Positions 1 through 7,584 of a stretch of DNA of 64,000 nucleotides are shown here, in pieces. Position 1 is the first letter of the stretch; each line of letters begins with the position of its first letter. Position numbers and translations under genes: made by a program. Origin of the DNA: Rhodoferax sp. (GTDB lineage: Bacteria > Pseudomonadota > Gammaproteobacteria > Burkholderiales > Burkholderiaceae_C); contig JACKLL010000004.1 in NCBI GenBank assembly GCA_024235935.1, positions 186,001 to 250,000 on the forward strand. Reading direction: 5' to 3'. Under the pieces are notes generated by a model. It was given only the letters and a program-made list of their open reading frames with translations, was not told the DNA's origin and did no database searches.

Positions 1-27
1 GGCAGCGGTCAAATGTTGCCGCTTCAT
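1..27 (-). CDS. Start of a cation/acetate symporter-like gene (partial, actP-type)
   Basis: Only the first nine codons are inside the window (MKRQHLTAA). The ATG at 27-25 overlaps the TGA of the DUF485 gene in an ATGA arrangement, so the two are translationally coupled. DUF485 genes normally precede actP-type sodium:solute symporters and the short basic N-terminus fits, but the identity rests on context alone because the rest of the gene lies outside. Confidence 0.45.
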
Positions 28-332
28 TTCAGCACCGCCTTGGCAATGGCAGCAGACAAGTCGTCGAATTCGCTGTTGGCACGCCGGACGTAGACGGCCG
101 TGATGACGATCGTGAAAACGATCACGCCAAAGCCCACCGGAATGCCCAGCGTCATGACGCCCTCACCCATGCGCTGGGACAGAAACTCCTTGTCGAACGC
201 CACCAGCAGGATGAATCCGTAATAGACCACCATCATCGCCAGCGTGAGCCACCAGCCAAAGCGGCTGCGCCGGGCCTTGAGCGCCTGGTACTGGGGCAAG
301 GCCGCAATGCGGGCTGCAAAATCGGTTTCCAT
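24..332 (-). CDS. DUF485 inner-membrane protein (YjcH-like)
   Basis: This 102-residue protein has two hydrophobic helices, at about residues 28-47 and 63-82, with a charged N-terminus and a short polar tail, the usual layout of DUF485. The family is encoded beside acetate or other monocarboxylate sodium symporters, and its biochemical role is not firmly established. The ATG at 332 is preceded by GAGGAAACC, a good ribosome binding site. The TGA overlaps the next start codon at the window edge, so it is the first gene of a coupled pair running off the left end. Bases 333-513, upstream, hold no gene. Confidence 0.85.
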   Translation of the reverse strand: METDFAARIAALPQYQALKARRSRFGWWLTLAMMVVYYGFILLVAFDKEFLSQRMGEGVMTLGIPVGFGVIVFTIVITAVYVRRANSEFDDLSAAIAKAVLK

Positions 333-513
333 ATGGGTTTCCTCGGTGAACAGCGTGCGACCGTCCGCAGCGTTCCCACTGCGACTCGGGTGACGCATGT
401 TCAGGGCTTGCGCTGACCAGGCTCTGTCTTGAAACCAACAGGGGCTGACAAACCGCGGCTTCTGCGAGGCGCTGCGCGCCGACACAAGGCGCCCGGCGCC
501 GACAGATGCGGCG

Positions 514-1311
514 CTACTTCGCCTCGCGTGCCGCAGCCAGGGCGGATCGAATGGCGGTGACGACTGCGGCGGGCTGTTCAAGGGGTATGGCATGCCCACC
601 CTCCACCCAGAGCTGCCGTGACCCCGGATACATGCGGGCGATGTCGACCCGCTTTTCGTTGACAAGGCGCGCTGCCGGCGACGTCTCCTTCATCGGCTCC
701 GTCGCACTGAGAACAAAGACAGGTTTGCCGGTGAAGGTCGGCAGTCGCAGGACCTGTTCGCCGGTTTGGGGAAGCAAGTCAAGCTCCTGCTTCGCCGTAC
801 CCGTTATCAGCACTGCGACTGCACTGCGAACCCAGAACGGCTGGTTCTCGATCGCAGCGGCACCCTCCAGCTGTCTGGGATGTGTCGAATCGACCAGAAT
901 CAGCGCCGCCACCTCCTGTGGATATTGACGGGCAAACAGCTGCATGTAGAGGCCGCCGAGAGAGTGCCCCACCAGCACGTAGGGTGGGGACAGCTTCTGA
1001 TTGCGCAGGGCGGCGCGAAGCTCCTCGACGACATGGGCGCCATCACGCGGCGTGTCTGCAGCTGCGCTCTTGCCATAACCAGGGCGGTTATAGGCAAAGT
1101 ACGAGGCCTCGGCGGATAGGGCCGGCAGGACCTTGCGCCACCATTCCATGCTTGCGCCGAGTCCGTTCTCGAATACCACCACCGGCCCGGCACCCCCATG
1201 GGCGACGAACTCCAGCGGTCGGTCGCCGATCTGCTGGATGCGTGCATCCGGAAGTGCGGCGCAAGCTGACAGCAAGGCCATGACGAGGACGGCGGCAAGA
1301 CGCCAGGTCAT
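514..1311 (-). CDS. Alpha/beta hydrolase, predicted lipoprotein
   Basis: The 265-residue product begins with a lipoprotein signal (lipobox LLSAC, Cys near residue 17), so it is probably anchored in the outer or inner membrane facing the periplasm. An alpha/beta hydrolase domain follows. GHSLGG holds the nucleophilic Ser, VDSTHP lies in the following strand region, and GGHAIP near the C-terminus carries the probable catalytic His. The ATG at 1311 overlaps the TGA of the upstream lipoprotein gene (ATGA), which decides the start over a longer in-frame alternative. The substrate is unknown; an ester or lactone is most likely for this fold. Confidence 0.8.
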   Translation of the reverse strand: MTWRLAAVLVMALLSACAALPDARIQQIGDRPLEFVAHGGAGPVVVFENGLGASMEWWRKVLPALSAEASYFAYNRPGYGKSAAADTPRDGAHVVEELRAALRNQKLSPPYVLVGHSLGGLYMQLFARQYPQEVAALILVDSTHPRQLEGAAAIENQPFWVRSAVAVLITGTAKQELDLLPQTGEQVLRLPTFTGKPVFVLSATEPMKETSPAARLVNEKRVDIARMYPGSRQLWVEGGHAIPLEQPAAVVTAIRSALAAAREAK

Positions 1312-1688
1312 CGCAGCAAGGCCTGTTGGAAATCTTCCCATACAGATGGCTCCCCGTCGCGGTCGACAAAATCGGTTTGCAGTGGCTTCTGGCTCACAAT
1401 CGTGATGGTGTAGCGCGCAGCCTGTTCATCAGTAGGCTGGATGAAGAAGCCCACGACCTTGCCGGGGGTCCCGTTGACGACCCGGGACTTGATGACACCC
1501 GACGGCATGTGGCTCTCCACGATACGCATGTCCGTGCCCATGGCAACCGTGGCCGCACGCCAGATCTGCGTGTAGCTCTTCCCACTGACGGAATAGCTTG
1601 CGCCCTTGCCATTGCCGAGTTGCAGGTTGTCCGTGCTGGCACAGGCGGTCATCAGCACGCACTGCAGCAGGCCGAACAAGCGCTTCAT
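1308..1688 (-). CDS. Small lipoprotein of unknown function
   Basis: The 126-residue protein starts with a short hydrophobic signal and lipobox LMTAC, giving a lipidated Cys near residue 16. The mature part is mixed alpha/beta, with no metal or catalytic motif recognised. It is coupled to the downstream alpha/beta hydrolase by a 4-base overlap, so the two are probably made together and may act together at the envelope. The chosen ATG at 1688 places the lipobox correctly; a longer reading frame to 1742 would bury the signal peptide. Confidence 0.7.
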   Translation of the reverse strand: MKRLFGLLQCVLMTACASTDNLQLGNGKGASYSVSGKSYTQIWRAATVAMGTDMRIVESHMPSGVIKSRVVNGTPGKVVGFFIQPTDEQAARYTITIVSQKPLQTDFVDRDGEPSVWEDFQQALLR

Positions 1689-1702
1689 AGTTGCGCCCCG
1701 CA

Positions 1703-2146
1703 CTACTTGCGCAGAACCGGCTTGGGTTCGGCACCTGTGCATTTGAAGACGATGACCCGGCTTCGGTTGCAGCTCGGTGTCAGCTGAAAGTTCCCCACAT
1801 AGCGGGCTTTCACGTTGCCCAGCCCTTCGCGCCGGATCCGGTAGCTATCGGGGCCGCCACACGCCTCGGCGATGGCCCCAAGGGCTTCGTTTCTGCGCGC
1901 CTGAATCAGTGCGCCCAAGCCGGCGTCGATGTACTCCGCCTCGAAGTAGCGTTTCACCCAGCCCTCGGGATAGCCGTCCACCATGATGACCTGCGCATTG
2001 GTAAAGTTGGTGGGCACCCGCAGCGCATAGACATAGCTGTCGAATCCGAGCCGCCTGCTTTCCTCGGCGAAGGCCGCCTTGAGCTGCTCCATCGTCAATG
2101 CGGCGGAGAAGCGCCGCTGCGCAGCCAGTACCTGCACCATGTCCAT
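1703..2146 (-). CDS. Chimeric protein: LuxR-type autoinducer-binding domain remnant plus unrelated C-terminus
   Basis: Residues 1 to about 76 match the autoinducer-binding domain of LuxR regulators: LGFDSYVYALR, then the GYPEGWVKRY and YFEAEYIDA region that normally continues into DPV and the rest of the ligand pocket. After YIDA the sequence changes to one that resembles the C-terminal part of small secreted proteins (Cys-containing AEACGG, then SCNRSRVIVFKC). There is no helix-turn-helix. The whole is 147 residues, against about 240 for a LuxR protein. An AAGGA ribosome site precedes the start. I read it as a deletion fusion; whether the product folds or binds a signal is unknown. Confidence 0.6.
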   Translation of the reverse strand: MDMVQVLAAQRRFSAALTMEQLKAAFAEESRRLGFDSYVYALRVPTNFTNAQVIMVDGYPEGWVKRYFEAEYIDAGLGALIQARRNEALGAIAEACGGPDSYRIRREGLGNVKARYVGNFQLTPSCNRSRVIVFKCTGAEPKPVLRK

Positions 2147-2191
2147 GGATGGTCCTTGGGATCGTGATGGGCGATGTCGGGTGGACGCCGC

Positions 2192-2821
2192 TTATCGGGT
2201 CTGGAGCGCGAACGAGGCCTTGTAGCGTGCCGGCACGTCAACCGGATACAGCTTGCCTGCAAGCGACAACACGATGACAGCCGCAGCCGCACTCCCCGCG
2301 AGTACCGGCAGCACGATGGCCGCTCGGCGCATGCGATCACTTGCGGCAGCAAGACGCCAGTAGATCGCGCAGCCAAGATGCGCGCCAAGCGCAAGCAGGG
2401 ACAGGAAGTAATACGGTACGAAGAAGAACTGGAATGGCGGGACATGCATACCCGCCGCCGCGAAATGGAAGTTCGTGTCGAGCGCAAGAACGAGCCGGCC
2501 ATGCAGTACCGCACCCACGTGGATCAACAGGAAGAAGGCCAGGTAGAGTCCGGAAATGGCCTGCAGCCAGGCCACTGCGCCATGGCGTGTCCGCCAGCCA
2601 CGGGCCACGAACCAAAGGCCGCTCATGACCTGAAAGGCAGCGGCAAGAAGAATGACAGGCTCGACCATCGGTGCGCGATAGACGCGCCGCGCCACCTCCA
2701 TGAATGCGATGTGCGCCTCGACGCCGAAGACGGCCAGCAGGTGATTCGTGACATGTACGCAGAGAAATGCAAGCAGTACGAAGGCGGAGATCCGGTGGTG
2801 TGTTCTAGAAGGCATTGCCAT
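2192..2821 (-). CDS. Four-to-five-helix membrane protein, cytochrome b-like fold suspected
   Basis: The 209-residue product has hydrophobic segments near residues 8-28, 48-68, 80-100, 130-150 and 165-185. Histidines lie in or next to helices (VHVTNH, IHVGAVLH, ALGAHLG), a layout resembling the small di-helical heme b anchor proteins of succinate dehydrogenase type. That is an inference from pattern only. It lies 74 bp downstream of the DUF2306-type gene on the same strand and is probably cotranscribed with it. The start (ATG 2821, with alternatives at 2815 or a GTG further up) is uncertain because no clear ribosome site is seen. Confidence 0.6.
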   Translation of the reverse strand: MAMPSRTHHRISAFVLLAFLCVHVTNHLLAVFGVEAHIAFMEVARRVYRAPMVEPVILLAAAFQVMSGLWFVARGWRTRHGAVAWLQAISGLYLAFFLLIHVGAVLHGRLVLALDTNFHFAAAGMHVPPFQFFFVPYYFLSLLALGAHLGCAIYWRLAAASDRMRRAAIVLPVLAGSAAAAVIVLSLAGKLYPVDVPARYKASFALQTR

Positions 2822-2895
2822 ATTGATTTTCACGAATCTTCGGACCGAAATGGCGCCAAACGGGGCGGCTTTGCACGTGCCATGGTCAACGACAT

Positions 2896-3585
2896 TCAGC
2901 TGCGCACACCGCTGGCCCCTGATCCCATTGGCGCGTTCGCCATGGACCCTGCTGTCGCCGCACGGCGTATCCAGCATTCGGCCAGCGCCACATTGATCAG
3001 CCAGCCTGCGCCCATCAAGAATGCGCGCGGGCCTTCTGTGGGCGCGCCGAGCAGGATGACGTAAGGGATATGGGTCAGAACCTGCGTCCCTGCGCCCATG
3101 GCGATCGCATACGCCCGGGTCATCCATGCGCCGTGTGCGGCGAAGTCCTTGCGCTGGATCGCGGCAATGCCCAGGAGGATTGCTGCTGCCATCGCAATTG
3201 CGGCCACGATGCGAAGGGCGTAGAGGACCCGCCCGTCCCCTTCCGGCCAGGCCTGAAAATGTGCCATCCAAAGGCCCGTCAGGGCCGACGTCAGACCCAG
3301 CGGGACAAGCGCACGCCCGACCGCCCGATGCCACCGGCGATGGCGCTTGCGCCATGCAGGGGAAAGCTGCAGCGCGCCCAACAGGGCAAAAGGGATCACT
3401 GAAAGGATGTGCATCTCCACTGGAAGCGGCATTGCGAAGTAGCGGGCATTTTTCGCCGTGATCGTCGCGCCATGGATGAGTTCGACCAGTCTGGACAGGC
3501 CCGCAATGCTGGGGATCAGGGCCAGCAGCATCAGCATGCCAGGCAGGCGCCAATGGCGGACCTGCGCCTGCAAGGTGGTGGTCAT
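2896..3585 (-). CDS. DUF2306-like multi-pass membrane protein
   Basis: About 229 residues with six or seven predicted transmembrane helices, including LMLLALIPSIAGL near the N-terminus and FALLGALQLSP in the middle. The conserved-looking RRWHRAVGR stretch follows the third helix. This resembles the DUF2306 family of predicted membrane proteins, whose function is not known. An ATG at 3594 is an alternative start; neither has a strong ribosome site. The gene is divergent from the TetR regulator at 3847 and is the likely target of that regulator together with the downstream membrane-protein gene. Confidence 0.65.
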   Translation of the reverse strand: MTTTLQAQVRHWRLPGMLMLLALIPSIAGLSRLVELIHGATITAKNARYFAMPLPVEMHILSVIPFALLGALQLSPAWRKRHRRWHRAVGRALVPLGLTSALTGLWMAHFQAWPEGDGRVLYALRIVAAIAMAAAILLGIAAIQRKDFAAHGAWMTRAYAIAMGAGTQVLTHIPYVILLGAPTEGPRAFLMGAGWLINVALAECWIRRAATAGSMANAPMGSGASGVRS

Positions 3586-3609
3586 GGCACGCATCAGACA
3601 GTGACAGTC

Positions 3610-3621
3610 GACACCGGTGTC
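3610..3621. promoter_or_regulatory. 12-bp perfect palindrome upstream of the DUF2306-like gene
   Basis: GACACCGGTGTC reads the same on both strands and sits 16-25 bp before the start codon. Its position suits an operator or an untranslated-leader element, but a single 12-bp palindrome in GC-rich DNA can arise by chance. Confidence 0.25.
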
Positions 3622-3777
3622 AAGGCAAATGGGTTCCGCGCCCTGCTGCCTGCGGGCCATGTTGCCATCGCGACGCGGGAGAGGCTTCGGGACCCGCCGG
3701 GACGCAGCGCATGTGGCATGCATGGAAAGAATCTGCTGCGGGTCATCGTGAATTCAGAAGTGATGTGGAATTTAACT

Positions 3778-3815
3778 GTGTATGTCACACACAATATTGC
3801 GTATGTTATACACAC
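3778..3815. promoter_or_regulatory. Tandem 21-bp-phased repeats, candidate TetR operator
   Basis: The motif GTATGTNNNACACA occurs at 3780 and again at 3801, exactly 21 bp (two helical turns) apart, inside an AT-rich stretch. Each copy is itself an imperfect dyad (GTGTATGTCACAC, GTATGTTATAC). The pair lies in the divergent interval between the TetR gene, starting 32 bp downstream, and the membrane-protein genes on the other strand. This is where an autoregulating TetR repressor is expected to bind. Confidence 0.5.
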
Positions 3816-3846
3816 TTTTAGTGGTGTCAACAGGAATCGGAGTGGC

Positions 3847-4722
3847 ATGAGCGGAAAGTCGGGGCGAAAACAACCCAGGCCCACCGGGGCGGATCCGGGC
3901 CGGGCCGGCGTACGTGACGTGCATCCCGCATCCCGAGCGGGAAGCGTTGGCGAAGCGCTGCGAAAAAGAAGCGGTCTGCTATGGGACGATCAACAGCGCC
4001 CCAGTCGAGGGCCGCGACCCGCCCTGAGTCGCAGCGAGGTGGTTCAGGCGGCGATCCGTGTTGCAGACGAAGGCGACCTCGCAGCCTTGACCATGCAGGC
4101 CGTCGCACAGCGACTCGGATTCACGACGATGGCGCTTTATCGCTACTTTCCGAACAAGGAGGCCTTGATTGACGCATGCGTCGATGCCGCCATGGGTGCA
4201 CCGCCGGAAACGGGCCGAACTGGACAAGGGTGGCGCGCCGACGTCAAACGCTGGGCCTATGCCAAACGGGCCATGTTGTGCGCGCGCCCTTGGCTGGCCG
4301 AGCTTCCGTTTGTCGCCGCGCCACACGGACCGAACTGGCTGGGCTGGCATGAAGCATTCCTGTCGACCATTTCCGATACGGGTTTGAGCCCGGAAGACAT
4401 GATGGACATGCTCAGCGTGGTCCATGGCTACGTCAGCGGCAGCTCGGATACGGCGATTTCGCTCTCCAGGGCACGGTCCCGAGGGATCTCCTTCGAAGAA
4501 TGGGCCCAGGCGGTCGGCGAAGATCTTTGTCGCGCCATCGATGACCCACGCTACCCGACTCTGTCGGCCATTCTGAGTTCGAAGTCCGGGGGCATTTCAA
4601 AGGAGTCGCCGCTTCCGGCGCGCAACAGCCGTCCCCGCACGCTGGATGAGAGCTTCGACTTCGGTCTCGAGCGGGTACTCGACGGCATCGGGCTCTACAT
4701 CGACGCCCTGAAGCGGCCCTAG
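3847..4722 (+). CDS. TetR family transcriptional regulator
   Basis: The 291-residue protein has an unusually long basic N-terminal extension of about 60 residues. A TetR DNA-binding domain follows: LSRSEVVQAAIRVADEGDL, then LTMQAVAQRLGFTTMALYRYFPNKEAL, a textbook helix-turn-helix with the YRYFPNKE turn. The C-terminal region resembles the tetracycline-repressor-type ligand domain (conserved WHEAFL and a VVHGYVSG helix). GGAG lies six bases before the ATG. It probably represses the divergent membrane genes; the ligand is unknown. The long N-terminus may be a mis-set start, since a later start would still retain the HTH. Confidence 0.85.
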   Translation: MSGKSGRKQPRPTGADPGRAGVRDVHPASRAGSVGEALRKRSGLLWDDQQRPSRGPRPALSRSEVVQAAIRVADEGDLAALTMQAVAQRLGFTTMALYRYFPNKEALIDACVDAAMGAPPETGRTGQGWRADVKRWAYAKRAMLCARPWLAELPFVAAPHGPNWLGWHEAFLSTISDTGLSPEDMMDMLSVVHGYVSGSSDTAISLSRARSRGISFEEWAQAVGEDLCRAIDDPRYPTLSAILSSKSGGISKESPLPARNSRPRTLDESFDFGLERVLDGIGLYIDALKRP

Positions 4723-4945
4723 CCGCCGGCGTCCACGGCCTGCTCGCTGCCAGTTCCCCGGCAAGGGATGGCAGGCTGGTAATCGAACACCCATTTCCGC
4801 CTGGCCATGCCATTACGACAAGCGTGCGCAAACTTTCTTAGCGGAATCAAGATCCGATGCCAAGGGCACAGGGGCCATGGGCGATCGACGCTCCCTGCAG
4901 ATTGGGCCCGAATGCCGACGCTATCAACATCATTGAACTTCTTGT
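4723..4945. other. Intergenic region between the tetR gene and rpoH
   Basis: No convincing gene or terminator is visible. TTGAAC at 4933-4938 is a possible -35 element for rpoH, but no -10 at standard spacing is clear. Confidence 0.4.
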
Positions 4946-4972
4946 TTAGCACTCACTCCCATAGAGTGCTAA
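4946..4972. promoter_or_regulatory. CIRCE element (HrcA operator) upstream of rpoH
   Basis: TTAGCACTC, nine bases, then GAGTGCTAA: a perfect match to the CIRCE consensus with perfect arms and the standard 9-bp spacer. It ends 28 bp before the rpoH start codon, so bound HrcA would block the promoter or transcript start. CIRCE control of rpoH has been reported for betaproteobacteria. No hrcA gene is in this window. Confidence 0.95.
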
Positions 4973-5000
4973 TATGATGTCGTTGAAAGAGGAGGAACCC

Positions 5001-5942
5001 ATGACACACCCGAATGTAGCCACCGGAAACGCGATTGCCTTGGCCAATCCCTGGTCCGTGATACCGGCGCTGGGCAATCTGGACGCCTATATTTCAGCCG
5101 TCAATCGGCTGCCCATGCTCACCCTGGAGCAGGAGCAGACCTATGCGCGCCAGTTGCGCGACGAGAACAGCGTGGAAGCGGCCGGCAAGCTGGTCATGTC
5201 GCACCTGCGGCTGGTCGTTTCGGTTTCGCGCCAGTACCTGGGTTACGGTCTGCCCCACGGCGACCTGATCCAGGAGGGCAATATCGGCCTTATGAAGGCG
5301 GTCAAGCGTTTCGACCCGGACCAGGGCGTGCGGCTGGTCAGCTACGCGCTGCACTGGATCAAGGCGGAAATTCACGAGTACATCCTGAAGAACTGGCGCA
5401 TGGTCAAGGTGGCGACCACCAAGGCCCAGCGCAAGCTGTTCTTCAACCTGCGCTCGATGAAGCAGCGCTTCAAGGCCGACGATGCGGCGATCGATGGCAA
5501 CACCCATCGTGACACGCTCAGCGAAGACCAGATCGACGCGATGGCTGAGCAGCTCAATGTCAAGCGCGAGGAAGTGACCGAGATGGAAACCCGGCTGGCG
5601 GGCGGCGACGTCCTGCTGGATCCGAGCCCCTCGGACGACGGCGAGCATGCCTTCGGCCCGATCGCCTACCTGACGGACACGGCGCACGAGCCCACGGCCA
5701 TGATCGAGTCACGCCAACGCGACGTGCTGGCCAGCGACGGCATTGCCACAGCCCTGGCGGCGCTGGACGACCGCAGCCGGCGCATCGTCGAGGAACGCTG
5801 GCTCAAGGTCAACGACGACAACTCGGGCGGCATGACGCTGCACGATCTCGCGGGCGAATACGGCGTCAGTGCCGAGCGCATCCGCCAGATCGAAGTGGCG
5901 GCCATGAAGAAGATGAAGAAGACGCTGGCGGCCTACGCCTGA
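5001..5942 (+). CDS. rpoH: RNA polymerase heat-shock sigma factor sigma32
   Basis: The 313-residue protein contains sigma region 2 (GDLIQEGNIGLMKAVKRFDP), the diagnostic RpoH box QRKLFFNLR at residues 143-151, and region 4 with a C-terminal helix-turn-helix (LAGEYGVSAERIRQIE). AGAGGAGG precedes the ATG at 5001 at ideal spacing. An in-frame ATG at 4974 is rejected because it abuts the CIRCE element. It directs RNA polymerase to heat-shock genes. The CIRCE site directly upstream shows that HrcA controls the sigma factor itself, so the two heat-shock circuits are linked. Confidence 0.97.
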   Translation: MTHPNVATGNAIALANPWSVIPALGNLDAYISAVNRLPMLTLEQEQTYARQLRDENSVEAAGKLVMSHLRLVVSVSRQYLGYGLPHGDLIQEGNIGLMKAVKRFDPDQGVRLVSYALHWIKAEIHEYILKNWRMVKVATTKAQRKLFFNLRSMKQRFKADDAAIDGNTHRDTLSEDQIDAMAEQLNVKREEVTEMETRLAGGDVLLDPSPSDDGEHAFGPIAYLTDTAHEPTAMIESRQRDVLASDGIATALAALDDRSRRIVEERWLKVNDDNSGGMTLHDLAGEYGVSAERIRQIEVAAMKKMKKTLAAYA

Positions 5943-5963
5943 TCTGTCCCGCGCCATCCCCAG

Positions 5964-5995
5964 CGGCCTGCGCCGGCAACCAGCCGCGCAGGCCG
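5964..5995. terminator. Convergent terminator hairpin between rpoH and the SCO gene
   Basis: A 9-bp perfect stem (CGGCCTGCG / CGCAGGCCG) with a 14-base loop sits between the convergent stops at 5942 and 6027. The T-tract after it is poor (TTGCGTTTG), so termination efficiency is uncertain. Confidence 0.55.
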
Positions 5996-6026
5996 TTGCG
6001 TTTGCGGCTCCTGCTGCCGCCGTCGG

Positions 6027-6647
6027 TCAGGACGCCTGCTTGAGCAGTTGCGCCAGGTCGCCCGCCAGCGCCTTGGCACCCATGCCATAACGTCCGTACA
6101 GGCGCAACTGGCCACGGGTGTCGTAGATGTAGCTGCCGGCCGAATGGTCCATCGTGTAGCTGGTCGGCGTACGGCCGTCGACCCGCTTGTAGAAGACCTT
6201 GAAGTCCTTGGCAATCGCCGCGAGCTGCTCAGCCGAGGTCGGCCGCAAGGCGATGAAGCTGGGATCGAAGTTCTCGACATAGGCCTTGAGCACTTCCGGC
6301 GTATCCCGATCGGGATCGACGGTGACGAAAATGCCTTGCACACGCTGCCCGTCCTTGCCCAGCGCGTTGCGCACCTCCACCAGTTCGGCCATGGTCGTGG
6401 GACACACGTCCGGGCACTGGGTATAGCCGAAGAACACCACCACGATCTTGCCGGCAAAGTCCTTGATGCTGCGCAGCTTGCCGTTCTGATCCGGCAAGGA
6501 GAAGTCGCGTGCGTAGTCGGCACCGGTAAGGTCGATTGACACGAACGAGGGCTTGTTGTCGAAACACCCGGTCAACAGGGAAGCGCCGCCGGCCACGACA
6601 CCGGTGGTCGCCATCCAACGCAGAAAAACTCGCTTGTCCATGGGCAT
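6027..6647 (-). CDS. SCO1/SenC family copper chaperone for cytochrome oxidase
   Basis: The 206-residue product has an N-terminal hydrophobic segment ending in a lipobox (LLTGC) and a thioredoxin-like domain. The copper-binding set of the SCO family is complete: CPDVC (CxxxC) and the His of MDHSAG. It delivers copper to, or reduces, the CuA site of subunit II in the periplasm. It is the last gene of the ctaA-ctaB-sco run, 13 bases after ctaB. ATG 6641 (MDKR) is an equally plausible start. Confidence 0.93.
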   Translation of the reverse strand: MPMDKRVFLRWMATTGVVAGGASLLTGCFDNKPSFVSIDLTGADYARDFSLPDQNGKLRSIKDFAGKIVVVFFGYTQCPDVCPTTMAELVEVRNALGKDGQRVQGIFVTVDPDRDTPEVLKAYVENFDPSFIALRPTSAEQLAAIAKDFKVFYKRVDGRTPTSYTMDHSAGSYIYDTRGQLRLYGRYGMGAKALAGDLAQLLKQAS

Positions 6648-6660
6648 TCGACTCAGACCT

Positions 6661-7584
6661 TCAGTAATAGACATAGTGGTCCACCAACAGGGCTGCAAAC
6701 AGCAGGCTCAGGTGGTAGAGCGAAAAACGGAACGTGCGGCGCGCCAGCGCATCGGAATAGTCGCGCCAGAGCCAGTACGCGTAAAGGCAGAACCCAATGC
6801 TCAGGGCAATGGCCGCGACGAGGTAAAGCCAGGAACTCATGCCGTACACGAAGGGCAGCAGGCAGGCTGCAAACAGCACGCCGGTATAGAGCAGGATCTG
6901 CAGGCGCGTGAATTCGCTGCCGTGGGTGACCGGCAGCATCGGAAGTCCGGCCTTGCGGTAGTCTTCCACCCGGTACAGCGCCAGCGCCCAGAAATGCGGC
7001 GGCGTCCACAGAAAGATGATCAGGAACAGGATCAGCGCCTGCGGGCCGACATCACCGGTCATCGCGGCCCAGCCCAGCACTGGCGGCATGGCACCCGAGG
7101 CACCGCCGATCACGATGTTCTGCGGCGTCAGCGGCTTGAGAATGATCGTGTAGACCATGGCATAGCCGACAAAGGTGGCAATCGTCAGCCACATGGTCAG
7201 CGGGTTGACCCACAGGTACAGGATCGCCGAGCCGGCACCGCACAACAAGGCTGCGAACACCAGCGTCTGGCTGTTGCTCAGCTCGCCGCTGGCCGTCGCG
7301 CGCCAGGCGGTGCGCTTCATCTTGGCGTCGATGCGCTGCTCGACGATGCAGTTGAATGCGGCGGCCGCGGCGGCCACCAGCCAGATGCCGAAACAGGCAA
7401 TGGCCGCAAGCGCGACCTCGGGCCAGGAAGGCACGCCAGGTATGGCCAGGACCATGCCGATCAGCGCACAGAACACGATCAGCTGGATCACCCGTGGCTT
7501 GGTCAAGGCCATGAACTGGCGCACGATGGACGCCTTGGGCGGCAGCGCGGTTGCGGACGATGTCGTAGAACCACGGGTACTCAT
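6661..7584 (-). CDS. ctaB: Protoheme IX farnesyltransferase (heme O synthase)
   Basis: The 307-residue UbiA-superfamily membrane protein has about nine helices and the prenyltransferase metal motif NCIVEQRIDAKMKRT near residue 80. It attaches a farnesyl group to heme B, making heme O for aa3 oxidase. GAGGGG precedes the ATG at 7584, which overlaps the TGA of ctaA (ATGA), so ctaA and ctaB are translationally coupled. That matches their consecutive reactions on the same heme. Confidence 0.96.
   Translation of the reverse strand: MSTRGSTTSSATALPPKASIVRQFMALTKPRVIQLIVFCALIGMVLAIPGVPSWPEVALAAIACFGIWLVAAAAAAFNCIVEQRIDAKMKRTAWRATASGELSNSQTLVFAALLCGAGSAILYLWVNPLTMWLTIATFVGYAMVYTIILKPLTPQNIVIGGASGAMPPVLGWAAMTGDVGPQALILFLIIFLWTPPHFWALALYRVEDYRKAGLPMLPVTHGSEFTRLQILLYTGVLFAACLLPFVYGMSSWLYLVAAIALSIGFCLYAYWLWRDYSDALARRTFRFSLYHLSLLFAALLVDHYVYY

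Noticed and set aside
4974..5000. Upstream in-frame ATG for rpoH
   Set aside because: It lies at the end of the CIRCE element, and the strong ribosome site fits ATG 5001.
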